From Whitmania pigra (taxonomy: Eukaryota > Annelida > Clitellata > Hirudinida > Haemopidae), in contig JAJTWR010000299.1 of assembly GCA_021613335.1 (NCBI GenBank), positions 3,693,501 through 3,757,500 of the forward strand: a stretch of 64,000 nucleotides of DNA, in the 5' to 3' direction. A program made the position numbers and the translations under genes. Each line of letters starts with the position of its first letter. The stretch's first letter is position 1. Shown in pieces: positions 21,629-40,945 of this stretch. The notes beneath the pieces are model-generated. The model worked only from the letters and a program-made list of their open reading frames with translations, was not told the DNA's origin and ran no database searches.

Positions 21629-21912
21629 AATTCCATTTTTCAAAAATTACAAAAAGACATGCTTTTTCTTAATTCTTCTTCGTCCCTCTTATCTAAGGTA
21701 AGTTCTGTACATTTTGGGGCCCTTGGCATAATAATATATGAGACTTGTTTTCTGTGAATAGTAGAGTGTAGTACAGTTTTAATATATAATAGAGTATCTA
21801 TTCCGAGCATGATCTGCTAAACTTTTACAGTCACTATGACACCCCTGGCCAACCAGCCACTTTTTTGTTTCACGACCAAATATAAGCTTAACTTTGTTTG
21901 ATTACAAGCATA

Positions 21913-21956
21913 TCCGTCCTAATCATCTAGATATGCAACGGTCGTTAATAAAACAT
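21913..21956 (+). repeat. Short retroposon-like repeat, inverted truncated copy
   Basis: The reverse complement of the TTTTATTAACG...CCGTTGCATATCTAG end of the 11.1-kb repeat. It abuts the start of a Tc1 element. Confidence 0.6.
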
Positions 21957-21976
21957 TACTTTTGATTATAAGCATA

Positions 21977-23080
21977 CAGTGCGTTGCATAAACTTGGCCC
22001 AGGTTCAAGAATCACACAATTTACACTGTTATCTAATAAACTGCTGCTGATTTTTGACCCAAATATCTTTTTTTTTCATTCACAAAGTTGTATTTAATTA
22101 AAATAGTGTAAAATTTAGCAGTAAAATATGAATATTAGTGGGATTTCATCGATAAATGCCTCTAATGCTGTTTTTCGAGGCTTTCACCGCTGAACATGGG
22201 GTTTCTTCATGTCCAGTTAGTAATTTTAATTACAGGAATCACAAAACCTTGCTGGACAACCCTGCTGTATATAAATAGTTTTATTTCCAAAACTTAATTA
22301 TATAATATAAATACAGTTGGTTTACGTTATTATAGATGGGCTCTGGAACGAATCTTAATGATATTGAAAAAGGACAAATAAAGGCATTTAAAGACTTAAA
22401 TTTGTCAATTTCAGATATTTCTGAGAGGTTTAATCAATCTAGAAAGGTTATAAGACATTATTTGAGTGATCCTGAAAGTTATGAATCAAAAAACCATTCC
22501 AGAAAGACCTCAAAAACTTTCTGAACGTGAGAAACGAGTTGTCCTCCGTGGATCTGGTCCCAGGGGGTTTAGCTCAGCAAGAGACTTACAAAATAAGTTA
22601 AATTTGGATTAGATTCAGGTGCCTTCAGAAGAGTAGTTATCTAAAGTCAAGCGTCAGCACAAGCCACTTCTAGCGGAGACTCACAAGAAGATCCGGCTAA
22701 ACTGGGCAAAAGTGATGATGAGTTTGGAGATGAACTGAGACTCTGTTACTTTTGCTTTTTTATTTTGAGCTTTCTTATCATCTTTCAGATGATAGTCCAG
22801 ATGGCTGTAAATATTATTGGCACAATGTCAGAGGGCCACAAAAAACATTTTTTTAAAAGAAATTTCGGAGGTGGCTCAGTGATGGTCTGGGCTGCCATTT
22901 TTTCTCGCGGTTCATCTGAACTCGTCTTCTTAGAGGGGAAGCAGAACTCACAAAAATATATTGAAACACTAGACCACTATATGATAAATTTGGAGATGAT
23001 GAGGTCATTTTTAAGCATGACTATGACCCTTTACACACTGACAAAAACTTTTCTCCGGGAGAGGAATTTGAGACGTCATT
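21977..23080 (+). mobile_element. Decayed Tc1-like element
   Basis: The left end TA then CAGTGCGTTGCATAAAC is typical Tc1 form; no matching right end was found. The plus strand keeps an N-terminal DNA-binding frame (22336-22524; EKGQIKAFKDLNLSISDI, RKVIRHYL) and, after stops, a catalytic-core fragment with GGGSVMVWAAIFSRG and LTKTFLRERNLR. The DN-PIH region and the C-terminus are missing. It is a separate family from the 6.7/48.3-kb pair. Confidence 0.75.
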
Positions 23081-25849
23081 GATATAAGCTTTAAAGGTAG
23101 ATCTATTGCCAACAAGGACATTCTCCAGAAAACACAGCTAACGGATACGGAGGATACGATTTGTGAGGCAATTGTATAGCTGTTTAGTGGAGTTTTGTTC
23201 CGTGCCCTTTCAGAAGTTTGAAGCGTTTTTTCAGGAGATAATTTCAATGTGTCACTCCATAACATCAATCGGTCGCTAGCGCTTCTGAGGAAGAGTTGTG
23301 GGAAGATGAGCGCCACTCAACATCATTTGCAGATAGTTTAATTTCACTGATTTCTCGGTAAGTTTGCATCCACAAGCAAAGGTCCAAGCACCAGACATGG
23401 GACCAAGATTTATAATAACTCAAGTATCAAGTACAAGTACATGTACTCAAGATTCAATCAAGTACAAGTATCTATGACTATGAACAAGTGGTTTATAGTT
23501 ACATTTTGTAAGGGTTTTGAATTTGTTCATTTCTGAACAATATTCTGAACCAAGAAACCAAAAAACAAAAAATTCACAAATTCACGGTGTATCCCAAAGG
23601 AACATAATACCCGTCTAGAAGATAACCTGTTATAAAATTATTTTTATTATTGGCTTTTCTTGTCAATTATCCAATAATATCCTAAAACGACCATTATATG
23701 TAAGGGCGTCACTAGGAGTGCGAGATGTTCGGACCCGGACACCCGGATGACAACAAAATCTTAATCCTTACATTTTATGATGTAAACCTGTTTTTATTTT
23801 GCTGCTCAGCTCAGCCTCCTGAACAACAGAAACAGGTTAGCCTCCACCGAGAAGCTGAAAACCTTTTTTTGCCTTGTCAGATTTTGGGTGAACGTCTTAC
23901 GGGGTGAGTCCACAACTTTCCCGCACAGGGTGACACCACTGATTATGCACTAAGCAATGTAGAAAGAATTTTATGTGCAGAATGCACTATAAGTAAAATT
24001 CTCGTACATTAAAAGATGAAATTTAATTGGTTGCAAAATCATGCCAAATGCCAGACAACCTGAATAGGAAGTAATATCTTATAATGTTGCTAAGTTTTAC
24101 TTCACAAGTCCAACTATGCAAATAAGCATCAATAAACATGCTTTAGCACTCCTTTAAAGCACTGATCGCATCTCCAATGTTGACTAATTGGCCGTTCGCT
24201 TTGACAACTCGAGTCCCATGTCGTATGAGAAAAGTGGACAAGCAAGAAGATGTGCCGAATTAAAGCTAAAAATTAAAATCAACACTGAATATGAATTCTG
24301 GCCAAAGAATATCAGCGCTTTAGGGTTGAGATACAAAGTTTTGTCTCTGCTAAAATTTAAATATCTTGGTGTATGTTCATAAGAGCTAGCCTATTCAGTC
24401 GGTCAGTCAACTTATTAGGTCGAAGATAAGTTTTTAACCTTTTGAGAGTCAACAAACTTTTCATTACTACACATTGTGGCCAAAATGAATAGAATCATTC
24501 TAACATTTGGGTATAAATCATTGTCTGCTCAATGTAGAGAATCAACAAAATTTGAGATTGTCACTCCAACATCATTATCTTCCTGTCACTTTACCCATCG
24601 CTTATACTCTGATTCTAATCCACGATGCTAAGTCTGGAAAAGCGTATGCAACTATCCTTAGCTGATAACTGGAGTGCAGGATTTTTCGGCATGACGGATG
24701 GCACCAACTTAAAGGCCAATGCAATGTCATTGTGACTTAGGCTAAAGCGCTCTTGAAGTCCTTGAATCATATTATCACGTCGATAAAAAGCAACGGGATC
24801 GCTGGTTGATATGTTGCTCCTCATGGTTTGCCTGCCACATGGGACGGGTGGTTCAGCGCTTCCTTAAGGCAGATCCATGAGTTCTTTATTAATCTGCTTT
24901 TTGGTATTTTTCCTTTGTTTCTTTCATTTTGATGATTAATAAATTTGCTCAAAAAAATTGTTTCTAGAGCCTGTATCACAGCATTGTTTTATAAGTTCTA
25001 CAAAAACTGCAAGTGTACACAAAACTCCAATAAAATTTCAATTAAATTTAACGAGTTGAACTTGCAGAATGTGCAAAATAGCATTATAGCATATAGGGCA
25101 AAGCTTATTGGTGGATTTTAGGTTTTTTTTATTAGACTTTAAAAATGACGGAGGCATGGCCCCTAACGCCTCCCCTCCCCCCTAAATCCGCCATTGCGAA
25201 AGACTGAACCACTGTACAAGTGCAGTTACACAACACATGATAAGCGTCTTTGTTCCCAGGCTCCCAATATAGTCTGTTAATATATAATATAACCACAGCT
25301 CGTTAAGCAATTCTTAACCGCAGCCAGTTCGAACTGTCGAATGAACCCGCTTCTCGCATTAATATAAAATAAGCTAATTCACATCGCAAAAAACTTAAAT
25401 ATCGGTTACACATTTCCTGCATATGTCCCCAACAACTCAAACGCAACCCCATTTCCTTGATGTTCATTACAAATTAACAAACTCTACTCTGTCGTTACTT
25501 TTTGTTTTTAAAGACCTTCACGTGAAAATATAAAACTTAAATAAATCCAGATAAGCAAAACCTTTAAGAGAAAGAATCCAGCTAAGACACAAAGTTATAT
25601 TAAGTAGATAACAGGTCCCAAACTTCTGAAGATTGCAAATCATTAAAGTGAAATGTTTCAGCTGGAATAACGTAGTGCTTAACCATGGAATTGATTTTAA
25701 TCAACAGCTAAATCAAACAAGCATTACCCAGAGATTAAACCCCAATGAACTGAAACCAGTAGAAAGAATTACAACAAAAAATACACAAAACCAAACAAGT
25801 TCAAAATGGCCCCAAGTCAAATAGAAAAACATCAAATGAAAAGTTTGAT
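23081..25849. other. Gene-free repeat-rich stretch
   Basis: No gene recognised. It contains a run of CAAGTACAAGTACATGTACTTG-like near-palindromic repeats around 23425-23470 and transposon-end-like sequences at about 23704 (GGGCGTCACTAGG) and 25165-25195 (purine/pyrimidine-rich, GGCGGATTTAGGGGGGAG on the minus strand). I could not pair these into an element. It ends at the GFPT stop codon. Confidence 0.4.
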
Positions 25850-32200
<6,351 letters not shown>

Positions 32201-33043
32201 TGTGAAATTGTTAACTTTAAAAAAAAGAACCGAATTCTCAAATATGATGAAAGCACAGCACGAACACTAAGAGCTACGATGCCACGTTAAGCGAGAGGAC
32301 GTCGTCTGTATTTATCTGCTCACAAAGCTGAGGTAAAAACCGAAAGACGGCATGCTTTAATTTTGAACCCGCAAAATGAAGTGCACCTCTTACAACATCT
32401 CAAAGGCTTAAGTAATAACGTTTTATCATTTTTGGAATCATTCTCTGGAAGTTCCGCTCCTCTCTAAGTCAGCTGCTTTTTATTCCCATTATTCAAAAAT
32501 TCACGCTTATAAAAATTTCAGATAAATTGAGTTAAGAATTGAAAACTATCTCGGAACAAAATGATTGCACGATTCGGATAATGTGATAATAATGCTTCAG
32601 TTGTCCCGATAAGTCTACGTAACATGAAATGCCTAGTCTCAAACTGTTATGCCTCACTTTCTATATTTGTTTAGATTCGTAAACGTCTTCGTGGAAGTTG
32701 CAGTGCTTCAAAGGAATTTTAAAAGGTTATGGCGAGGAACTCGAACACACAGATACAAAATATGTTCGACCACGCCCGCCTACTGCGTCCTCGCAGTGTG
32801 TGGTGCGCTACACGCACAGCCTTGACCTGAGAAAAATAGTCACGTAGTCAGATACTGTCAAGCAACAACGATCTCGACGCTGAGGTTGTTTGAGGAAGTA
32901 CAACTTCCCAGCGAACTTCACAAAAATTTGGATTTTTAACGTTCTTATAAAATCTTGGTTCAAGCAAACTACTGATAGCGAGAATTTATTTAGATTAACA
33001 CCATAAACCAAAAATATTGTTGCTCAACTAAATGTTCAACAAT
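32201..33043. other. Spacer between GFPT and the PSMG1-like gene
   Basis: Upstream of GFPT and downstream of the PSMG1-like gene, both on the minus strand. It must contain the GFPT promoter. No coding sequence or clear core promoter motif was seen. Confidence 0.4.
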
Positions 33044-34184
33044 TTATAGGTACAAATGGCTGGAAAGCTCCAGTTCATTTATTTTCATGTAATATATCTT
33101 CTCATTATTTCCTTCCTGAAGTAAGAAAGAACTTTTATAAGTATTGTGAACATAGGTATGGTAAAGTGAAATGTCACCTGAATAATGCTTTCTAAACCCA
33201 ATTTCTTCAAAGTGTCCAAAATAAAAAAATATGGGCAAGGGTCTGTGCTATAAATTATATGTAAAAGACATTGGCTGCCTGCTATTTCTGCTTGAGTCAA
33301 GACTTCAAATAAAAAATAATTAATTCAAAGAATTAGAAATCAGTTTGCTTGAAAGTCATTGCAATCTCACATTGAGCTGCCAAGCCCTCAATCAGACACG
33401 GTCGATCAAGATATCTCGTGTCAGACCTTTGTGATTTCCCCGAACAGAGAGTTTTGATGAATGTTTCAGGCAAATCATGACAACTTCCTGCATAACTGCT
33501 GATGCTCTGAAGCAGCAAAATATTGACTTCTGTTGACGCATCACACAAGTTCTCTAGGATCTGAAGGATATGTAATAAAATTATATTCATGTTTGAGGGA
33601 AGAAATAATAGCAATGACTCACTATACTGGACAAGGAGAAAACACATTCAGGTAAAATTTTGTCAACACAGACAAAGTATAAAAGCTCTCCTCCAATGTC
33701 TTGTGCAAAAACATGGTTCTCCTTTGGAGATGCTGTATCATATCTTATTGCTCCCACAGGTTTTGTTTTTTGTAAAATACAAGATTTGCTAAGACCTGAA
33801 CAAATCAAGTAAGTTAGAAATCTACACAGCTATCACTGTTGATCATAAACATAGATTTACAAAATGCACAATTAAATTAACCTGAAAAAGCAGAACCCAA
33901 AAGCACATATAGTTTTGAGCAAGGCTGATTGGCTGTTTTTGGTGCCCATTCAAATATGAAGTTATAGCTGCAATTGAAAATATATTTGCTTTAAATTACA
34001 TTATTTGCATTAAGCTATTAAACGTACAATTTTTCCATTTAATGGCAGAAAATGTTTTAAAATACCTTTAAAAAAGTGGTAAAACAAAAATCTACCTTTC
34101 AATCTCAACATCATCAAGTGACTCTTCTTCGACGTCAAGAGCTCGACTTTGAACATCAGAAGCATAAATATTTTTCAGATCCAT
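33044..34184 (-). CDS. PSMG1: Proteasome assembly chaperone 1-like protein, six exons
   Basis: Exons 34184-34096, 33967-33882, 33795-33623, 33560-33371, 33290-33178 and 33115-33044 join in frame to 240 codons plus TAA. The order of features fits PSMG1/PAC1, which with PSMG2 scaffolds 20S alpha-ring assembly: an acidic N-terminus (VEEESLDDVEIE), PCSKLYVLLG, a central region, a DLPETFIKTL segment, DRPCLIEGLAAQ (cf. PNIVHDLPAA), a hydrophobic LLHIIYST strand, and a C-terminal helix ending SSHLYL. Conservation is modest and the chain is shorter than the vertebrate protein, so the name is inferred rather than certain. Exon 5 has tandem acceptors CAAG/CAG; only the upstream one keeps frame. It lies tandem to GFPT. 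Confidence 0.72.
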
Positions 34185-36440
34185 CCTTTTTTTTAAAGGC
34201 AATCTAAAAATTTTTTTAAAATAAAGCAAGCAGCTAATTAAACCATAGGTTATCCATAAGAACAAATAAATTATCGTTCGATTGAAATTAATGTCTCTTG
34301 ATAAAAACCTTTAAAACTTGTATTTATTATTTCAAATATTACAACTTAAAATTATAAAAACTACCTTCCAAAAACCTTTAATAATTTACAATAACGAGCA
34401 CCTAACGCAACGCAGTAGAATACTCAAAACCATTGCTTTGTTTACATTGCTGATCATAGATATTAAAATTAGTATTTTAACTGTTCAAAATTATTTAATA
34501 AATCCATTGTTGGATGTCAAAAAATGTTATGCAATCTTAATCACCCTCATCAACATTCACAATGAGTTAATGATATCTCCACGACAGCCCTTACTAAGCC
34601 ACATTATACTATGTATTATACTACACTGGACATTGCCAGTAAAAGAAAAGAGGCTTAAAAGTATAGTGACGCTCTCCGCCACGAGTTCCTATAGGAAAAT
34701 GTAGACATCCCGGAGATGACCTTTTTTTGGTCTGGTCTAAAGTCATTGAAGTGGGAACTGGAATAGAAGTCGCCATCTTCTGACACAATGTAACGTTTAT
34801 CGTGCAACGTTAAGGCTAAAAACATGACCGAGTCGATTTGTGCCGTCTTGGTCTTGAAGCTTAATATTCTTGAGGTGCATGTTTGAAAGATACTTCATAT
34901 CGTCACGACGTGGACATTTCAGGTCTACCTGGTTATATCGAGCGTACCTCGATGATTTGGGAGGCTATCCAGAGAGACAAGAGAAACCATAAGATACTAG
35001 GATCATAACTTACTATTTCATATTAAAATCAAATTCTGTATTCAAGATAACGTCCACATTCCTGTAGAGCATTCAAAAATCTTTAAAATAATATGTCTTA
35101 TGGTTTCTCTTGTCTCTCTGGATAGCGACAAGCCGAGATTCGAAAGCTGTTTGCCATTGCCGCCTTATGTAGGAACGCAACCCTCTGGGAAGGGTCGTTA
35201 ATATAGGAGTATTGGTATAGCGATACTGTTGCCGATACTTTTTAAGTGTCGGTATCGGTATTAAGTACCGGTACTTGCATGCGTGCCAGTTAAAGACAAG
35301 AGACATCATAGCTTTTCCCAAGAGTGTGGGGACAAGCCTCCCTTTTCACGCGATGACTTTTTTTGCCTTTACTTTCGTCAGTGTACAAAATTTTAAATAT
35401 TTAATAATACGTTTCGCGAAGACCAGAGTTAATGTTAAAGTATTTTAAGCCTAAAAAATATTTAAGTGAGGAGGAGCGATAAAGGTGATGCTGATGATTA
35501 ATAAATTCTTTTCATTACAAGACCTTTATCCCGCCTCAGCGCAGTTTATGGCACCATACCATAATACATTATCGTGTGTTATGTTGACATACTGAGTTGT
35601 AATAATTTCACGGTCTTACCAAACAATGCAATTTTAAATAAATTATCTGCTTCGTGATTACACGAAACTGAAGCGTGGCTGTAATTCCAATTGTCCCAGT
35701 GCAGAACACTTGAAATCGTGACATGGATTTACAATATTTCATTTTTTTCATAAGAGACGTTTGGAGACCAAGGAAGATCACCGTTATGATATATTGCAAT
35801 TCCATGCTAATTAAGAAGAATGTCTCTAATCTTAATTTTCTCTGATAACCATTCATTATCAGGCAGCGTCTACATTGTAAACATTGTGCATTGAGCCGAT
35901 GTTTCAAGGCGACCTGAATGAACTTATTTAAAATAAGATTGAGAGTTCTGCATTGGGTAATCTTTATAGCTATTTTAAAATTATTTCAGGTTTGGTCAAA
36001 CGATGGTTCGACTCTACCTGTCGAATGTAGGAAGTTTTTTCCAGAACCCTGAAAATTTTGCACTTTATATAAGAAATGTTATAACACAATTTTAAACATA
36101 GCACACTACCCGGTTTTATTTTTAAAATGATGGAAATAAAAATTATATCAGAACATGAATTATTATTATTAACTTAATAGGTTATATAACATGATGTTTA
36201 CGAGATAGAAAGCAAGAGAAGAATGTACAGCATTGCAGCATGTCCTAAGCGGTGCCCTCCAAACGGTTATTGCTGGGGCCTGTGTTTGCTGACGACATTA
36301 TCGTATCTATGAATGTGATATTCGATAAAAATTTATTTCAATGTAGTTCTAACAGAAGCTGGATGAAAACGCAGTGCCGAACGAGTGCTATACATGTGTT
36401 TGTCTGATGACTTGACAAGTAACTCACAGGTGATGACAAT
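34185..36440. other. Gene-free stretch
   Basis: Upstream of the PSMG1-like gene. It contains the 34965-35125 inverted repeat and, near 35205-35280, a short run of GGTATCGGTATTAAGTACCG-type near-palindromic repeats resembling transposon ends. Open frames here lack family features. Confidence 0.4.
34965..35125. repeat. Perfect 30-bp inverted repeat with about 100-bp loop
   Basis: Arms 34965-34994 and 35096-35125 are perfectly complementary (CTATCCAGAGAGACAAGAG...). Transcribed, this would form a strong hairpin. No flanking target duplication was found, so its origin is unclear. Confidence 0.85.
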
Positions 36441-37200
36441 AAGTTATTCACAAGTATTCACAAATGTTTGGGTTTTCTTGTAGGTCCATTTTGACGTCTT
36501 CGGGAATTTCATGTTTGGTTAGATGTTTGGTGTGCACAAAATATGGCGTTCGAAACACTCCAAGGTATGATTGTGAATTATTGCATTGCAGCGTCACTTC
36601 TTTGTCCAAGTCAAATTCTTGCACGGTTACGTTAGAGAGAATCGTCTTCAGCATTGTAAAGGCGTTGCCACGAACTGCGTGATTCTCAGATAAAGTCGTT
36701 CTCATTTGTGAGAAACTCTCTTAAAGGAGCCGTCATTTCTGAGAAGCCAGATAAAAGTCATGCCCAAAAGTCCATGTCGATCAAAAGGTGCTGGCATTTT
36801 CAAGATTGCTTCAACTTCCTTAAAGCACAAAACGAGACTAGTTGATATTGACAAATAGCGTATGGTACAGATTGGCTATTCAGACAAAATTTTGTTTTAC
36901 ATAGCTTCAAGTTGACATTACGACATCTGTCTAACAACTTATTGATGCTCGCATTATGGTTCTCCTTTGCTTCATCTAAAGAGTCACCTCTGTCATACAC
37001 CAAAATGCCATCTGCAATGTTTAAGACTCCACTGAAACATTCTTTGAAAAATCTCTGATGCAGGTGAAACTCCGTATAACGTACAAAAAGTTTCTGTAAG
37101 TCATAAGAAAGCTGTAGGCTTCGTTTAGTTTTAGATACAATACGGCATCCACGGTAGAAAAACTTTTGATTTCGTCAGCTATGGTAGGATATCATCGATT
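36440..37200 (-). pseudogene. Gypsy-type reverse transcriptase/RNase H remnant
   Basis: Minus-strand fragments in consecutive frames: FFKECFSGVLNIADGILVY, then LDEAKENHNASINKLLDRCR and LKLCKTKFCL (palm and connection of a Ty3/Gypsy reverse transcriptase), then AFTMLKTILSNV and EVTLQCNNSQSYLG (start of RNase H). The ADD-type catalytic box reads ADG, so it is inactive as well as frameshifted. No LTRs were found nearby. Confidence 0.75.
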
Positions 37201-38204
37201 TCATCAATTTTTTGTTTTTTTGTATCATTGCATAATAGAATACTACCATCTTTCTTGATGGTGCGTTGTCAAAGGTAATTATCATTATATTATAATAGAT
37301 CGCCAGACATGGTTATATTTCTGCTTCAGCGGAATTTTTCAGATTTCCTTAAATCTATTTGTGTTAACAGTTTGTCGCGTTTGCTTGAGAATACATTTAA
37401 TAATAACAAAATTAAATAAAACTTTTTCGCATTGCCTTTGTGCGATTCAAATGCGGATAGGTTTTAGGTCCGTAAATGACGCAATTTTGGTTATTTGGCT
37501 ATTGTTTTAAACTACATCGTCACTTTCGCCACAAAAAGTTTTGATCTCTCAAAAAGATAATCATTTTTTTTATATGTATTCACAAAAAAATTTAAATTAA
37601 TGTTTTAATAATTAACAATCTTAAAATCTTTAATTGATGTGACGTCAGATTTTTAGTGCCTCCCATCGTCACAAACAACGAATGTTTGAACCCCCTATAA
37701 GCATGACGTCATTTATGGATGGCCCCTTTAAAGACCGAACGCAGCTTTTAGGACTCAATTTAAAAAGTAATTTATGCAAATAAGGATAATATATTACAAT
37801 TATTATTAGTGGATCTCTAATAATATTTGCTATTAATTGTGACATTGTTAACAAAAATATGTTTGGAATGTCTTGGCGGTGGTCCTGATTGGCTAAAATA
37901 TCTATTGACATTATCAGGTGCTTCTCACCCCTAAATCTTGTGATGCCTAGCTATTGTGATCGAGAGTTTTACGTAGCATGAATTTATTTTACATATCTGT
38001 TTGATTAGTTGTTAGATCAACATTGTTAATTTAATACATACAACCTGCCAAAATAAAGGTTTATCTTTTCAGAAGGAGAGTGCATTTAAAGGTAAGCTGT
38101 GCATTTGCAAGCTTAGTACCAGCGATATATAAAAATTAGAATTACTCACATTTAAATGATTTAATTGTAATTTTAGGAAAACTTCTAATTTAAAAAATTC
38201 ATTG
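37201..38204. other. Upstream region of the Rab GEF gene
   Basis: No coding region. A possible 5' UTR mini-exon lies at 38073-38091 (TTTTCAG before, GTAAGC after), followed by the acceptor TTTTAG at 38176 that starts the first coding exon. This is speculative without transcripts. Confidence 0.35.
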
Positions 38205-40945
38205 ATGGGAGAAGTAAGCACCATTGAACCAAGTCTTGGAGATGACAAGTAAAAAATAAATTGATTTCATGAGTTGAAGCCATTAAAATTTGAGTTTTTA
38301 TATAATTGGGCAAATACATTGAGTCGTCTAATGCCTAGTGTTCAGTTTAGTTATTATTGGGAGATGATAGTTTGACTGGATTATGACTATGATTAAGCCC
38401 TTATTTGATTTGAAAATGAGATTATACCATAACATTAAGACATTTACAGTTTTTAGAAGTAAAAGATTAAAAAGTTGAAAGAACAATGAATTGAGTTTTT
38501 GTTGAAAAAAAAAATTTGCCAAAAAGTGCTTTAAGATTAAAATTTACTTTCAATAAGAACCGTTGTTTTGGTAACCAATTGTGATTTTTATATTCATCAC
38601 TAAGAAAAATGGAACTTTATAATAATTGAAAATAAGTAAGTTTATGCTTTTTTAGTAAGAGTGCCTAGCTCATCTATAACAAATGTTAATGTAAACCACT
38701 TTGTAGTTTGGTTTAAATTGAGATAAAATGTCTCAGTTATTAAATGGCCAAATAACTCTAAGACCGCTTAAAAACTTTAAACGTTAAGCGATATGAAGTT
38801 ATTAAAATGTGGCTGAAATTACTCAGTTTAAATTTCTCTAAAATGCTGCTAAGTGCAGATACTTTTATTAACATATATTAACTATAAACTGAGCTATCTG
38901 CAACATCTTTCATTAAACTAGACTTTTTCAAAAGTAATTTTCAGAGGATTACATAATAACACAAATTTTACAATTGATGGGACAGGAAAAAACTTGTTAA
39001 AAATGATTCTGGTTCTTTTGACTTGAGTTCCATAATTCCTGAATATAAAGCTGGACAAAGGAGATCCGTAATTCTTTTTGAAAAATTGGTGCAAGTTCAG
39101 GAGGTAATTTGTTGTATAATACTTAATTTATAATTATTTACTAAAAATTTCAATTTAATTACTTTTCCAGAAATTAAAGGAGAAGGAAGAAGAATGTGAA
39201 GTACTTACAAAAGAGCAAATACTGACCGGCGAAGAAATTCAAGATTTCACGGCTAGCCTTTTTGAGGTTAAAGTGATACTGAGATTTTATCTTCTGATTT
39301 CAATGCTACATAATTTTTAAAATCAGCACAGGATAAACACATTTATATGCTTAAATGAGTAGTTTGGTTTTTTATATTTAATTTATATTTTCGTGAATAG
39401 CATTATTTCTCAAATGAAGCTAAAAAATGCAGTGAATTAAAATTTTCAGGTATTTTACTTCAGAGATTGTAAATAAGAAATAACAAAACTTTTTGTGTTC
39501 TAGTTGCTTCTTTTCAAAATTTGTTTGCAATGCTTTTAAGTCATTAAATACAAAAGCTAATTGGCACCAATTTACAAGCATTTATTTGAGTATGCTTTAG
39601 TATCAATAGCAACAATTTTTAAATAATAGTTTTATTATTAAGTTAAATTCTCTTCTGAGATTGAAATTGGCTTTGTGAATTTAATCAGTTCTATAAAATC
39701 AAAATTCATTAACAAATGTTCCCAAGTATTTGAGAAATATTAGCAATGTGAGTGGTTTGATTCTTAATTCAGTCCTTCAATTCCTTTAGGAAGCCAATAA
39801 AGCAATTGAAGAAGCTCACCAGAAAAAAGTTGTAGCTGAGAAACAATTAGCAGATGCATTGTCAAAAGTAATATGTAAATTGATATTTTCCTTTGGGATA
39901 ATGTTAAATTAAATTAAGATTGGTATAATCAGATTGAAATTCTCCAAGCTGAAGTGACAGCCTTAAAGAAAATGGTGACATCCAGTTTAAAACCTGATTT
40001 GAAAGAAAAAATAAATTCTCCAATTTCCAATTTTATCAAAGGACACAAAAGATCAACAAGTCACCATAATTTTGTTAAGCCTGTCCAAGAATTTGAAAAC
40101 ATTTCTAAGAACATAGAAGTATTTAGATATTTAGCTTGCAACACACAAGTTTCATTTCATTATTAATTAAATCTCTAATAGGTAGTAGACCATCAAAGAT
40201 TTGAATTATTCAAACAATGGAGAACATCTTCAAGGTTGGATGAAGATGAGGAATTCATTAAGGACTTGATTGATAATGATATACACATATGTCTCAAATT
40301 TTCAAACAAAGATGTAAGACTTTCATGCAATTTGAATAAAGTGATGCTTATTTCAATTGAATAATATTTCAGTTAGCCCTAAAAGTACTAAAAGGAATTT
40401 TCAGCAATACCTTAGCAATCAATCCTCTCAACAAGCTTTCTTCTAAAAGGTTTGTATAATATTTGCATTATATATAATATATATATTTATATAATGTTCA
40501 CATTACTATTATATATCTATAGTAATTCATAAAAATCTGCTTAATTTTAGGTCTTGTCATCTCCTAAAAATAGAAATTTACTGTGAGTTTGTTATCATTT
40601 TTGAAGAAGACTCAGAATCCTACATTGTATGCAAACCTGCAAGAGACAGGGTAAACAAGCATTTTATTTATTGCCAATCTTTATTTTTTTCACAATTTTA
40701 TGTGTGCCCTTTATTCCACTCCAAAATTAAAACCAACATTCATCCCATAGATCATAGCGGCATGTGACTTGGTTTCTTATTTGAGATATATATCACACGG
40801 CCTAGTAAAATCTAATGGTATGAATTGGTAAGTATAAATCAAAGTGGAAAGTAATAAAATATCATTGATTGCAGATTCAGATACTTTTAAAGAAATTTTG
40901 CAGCATCTCAAAAGAATGTGCCTTGCCAGACTTGGCATAGATTGA
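38205..40945 (+). CDS. RAB3IL1: Rabin8/RAB3IL1-type Rab guanine nucleotide exchange factor, ten exons
   Basis: Sec2-family GEF that activates Rab8-class GTPases in exocytosis and ciliary traffic. Exons are 38205-38248, 38986-39103, 39171-39266, 39790-39867, 39933-40118, 40182-40313, 40373-40449, 40551-40650, 40751-40817 and 40875-40945; all join in frame to 322 codons plus TGA. The Sec2 coiled coil spans roughly residues 45-135 with the family signatures FTASLFEEANK, AEKQLADALSKIE and LQAEVTALKKMV. After a basic linker (HKRSTSHH) comes the conserved C-terminal region with ELFKQWR, DIHICLKFS, TLAINP, ARDRIIAACDL, YLRYISHGLV and MCLARLG. The coiled-coil part of exon 2 is poorly conserved and its acceptor has a weak pyrimidine tract. 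The start Met is the first in frame; an upstream exon could extend it. The symbol is the vertebrate pair RAB3IP/RAB3IL1; the single invertebrate gene is orthologous to both. Confidence 0.92.

Noticed and set aside
34318..34704. 128-codon plus-strand frame rich in Ile, Leu and Lys
   Set aside because: Low-complexity AT-rich translation with no family motif, codon structure or splice context.
35205..35285. Near-palindromic GGTATCGGTATTAAGTACCG run as a regulatory operator
   Set aside because: It looks like a degraded hAT-type end. No partner or duplication was found and there is no nearby gene start, so it is not claimed as a feature.
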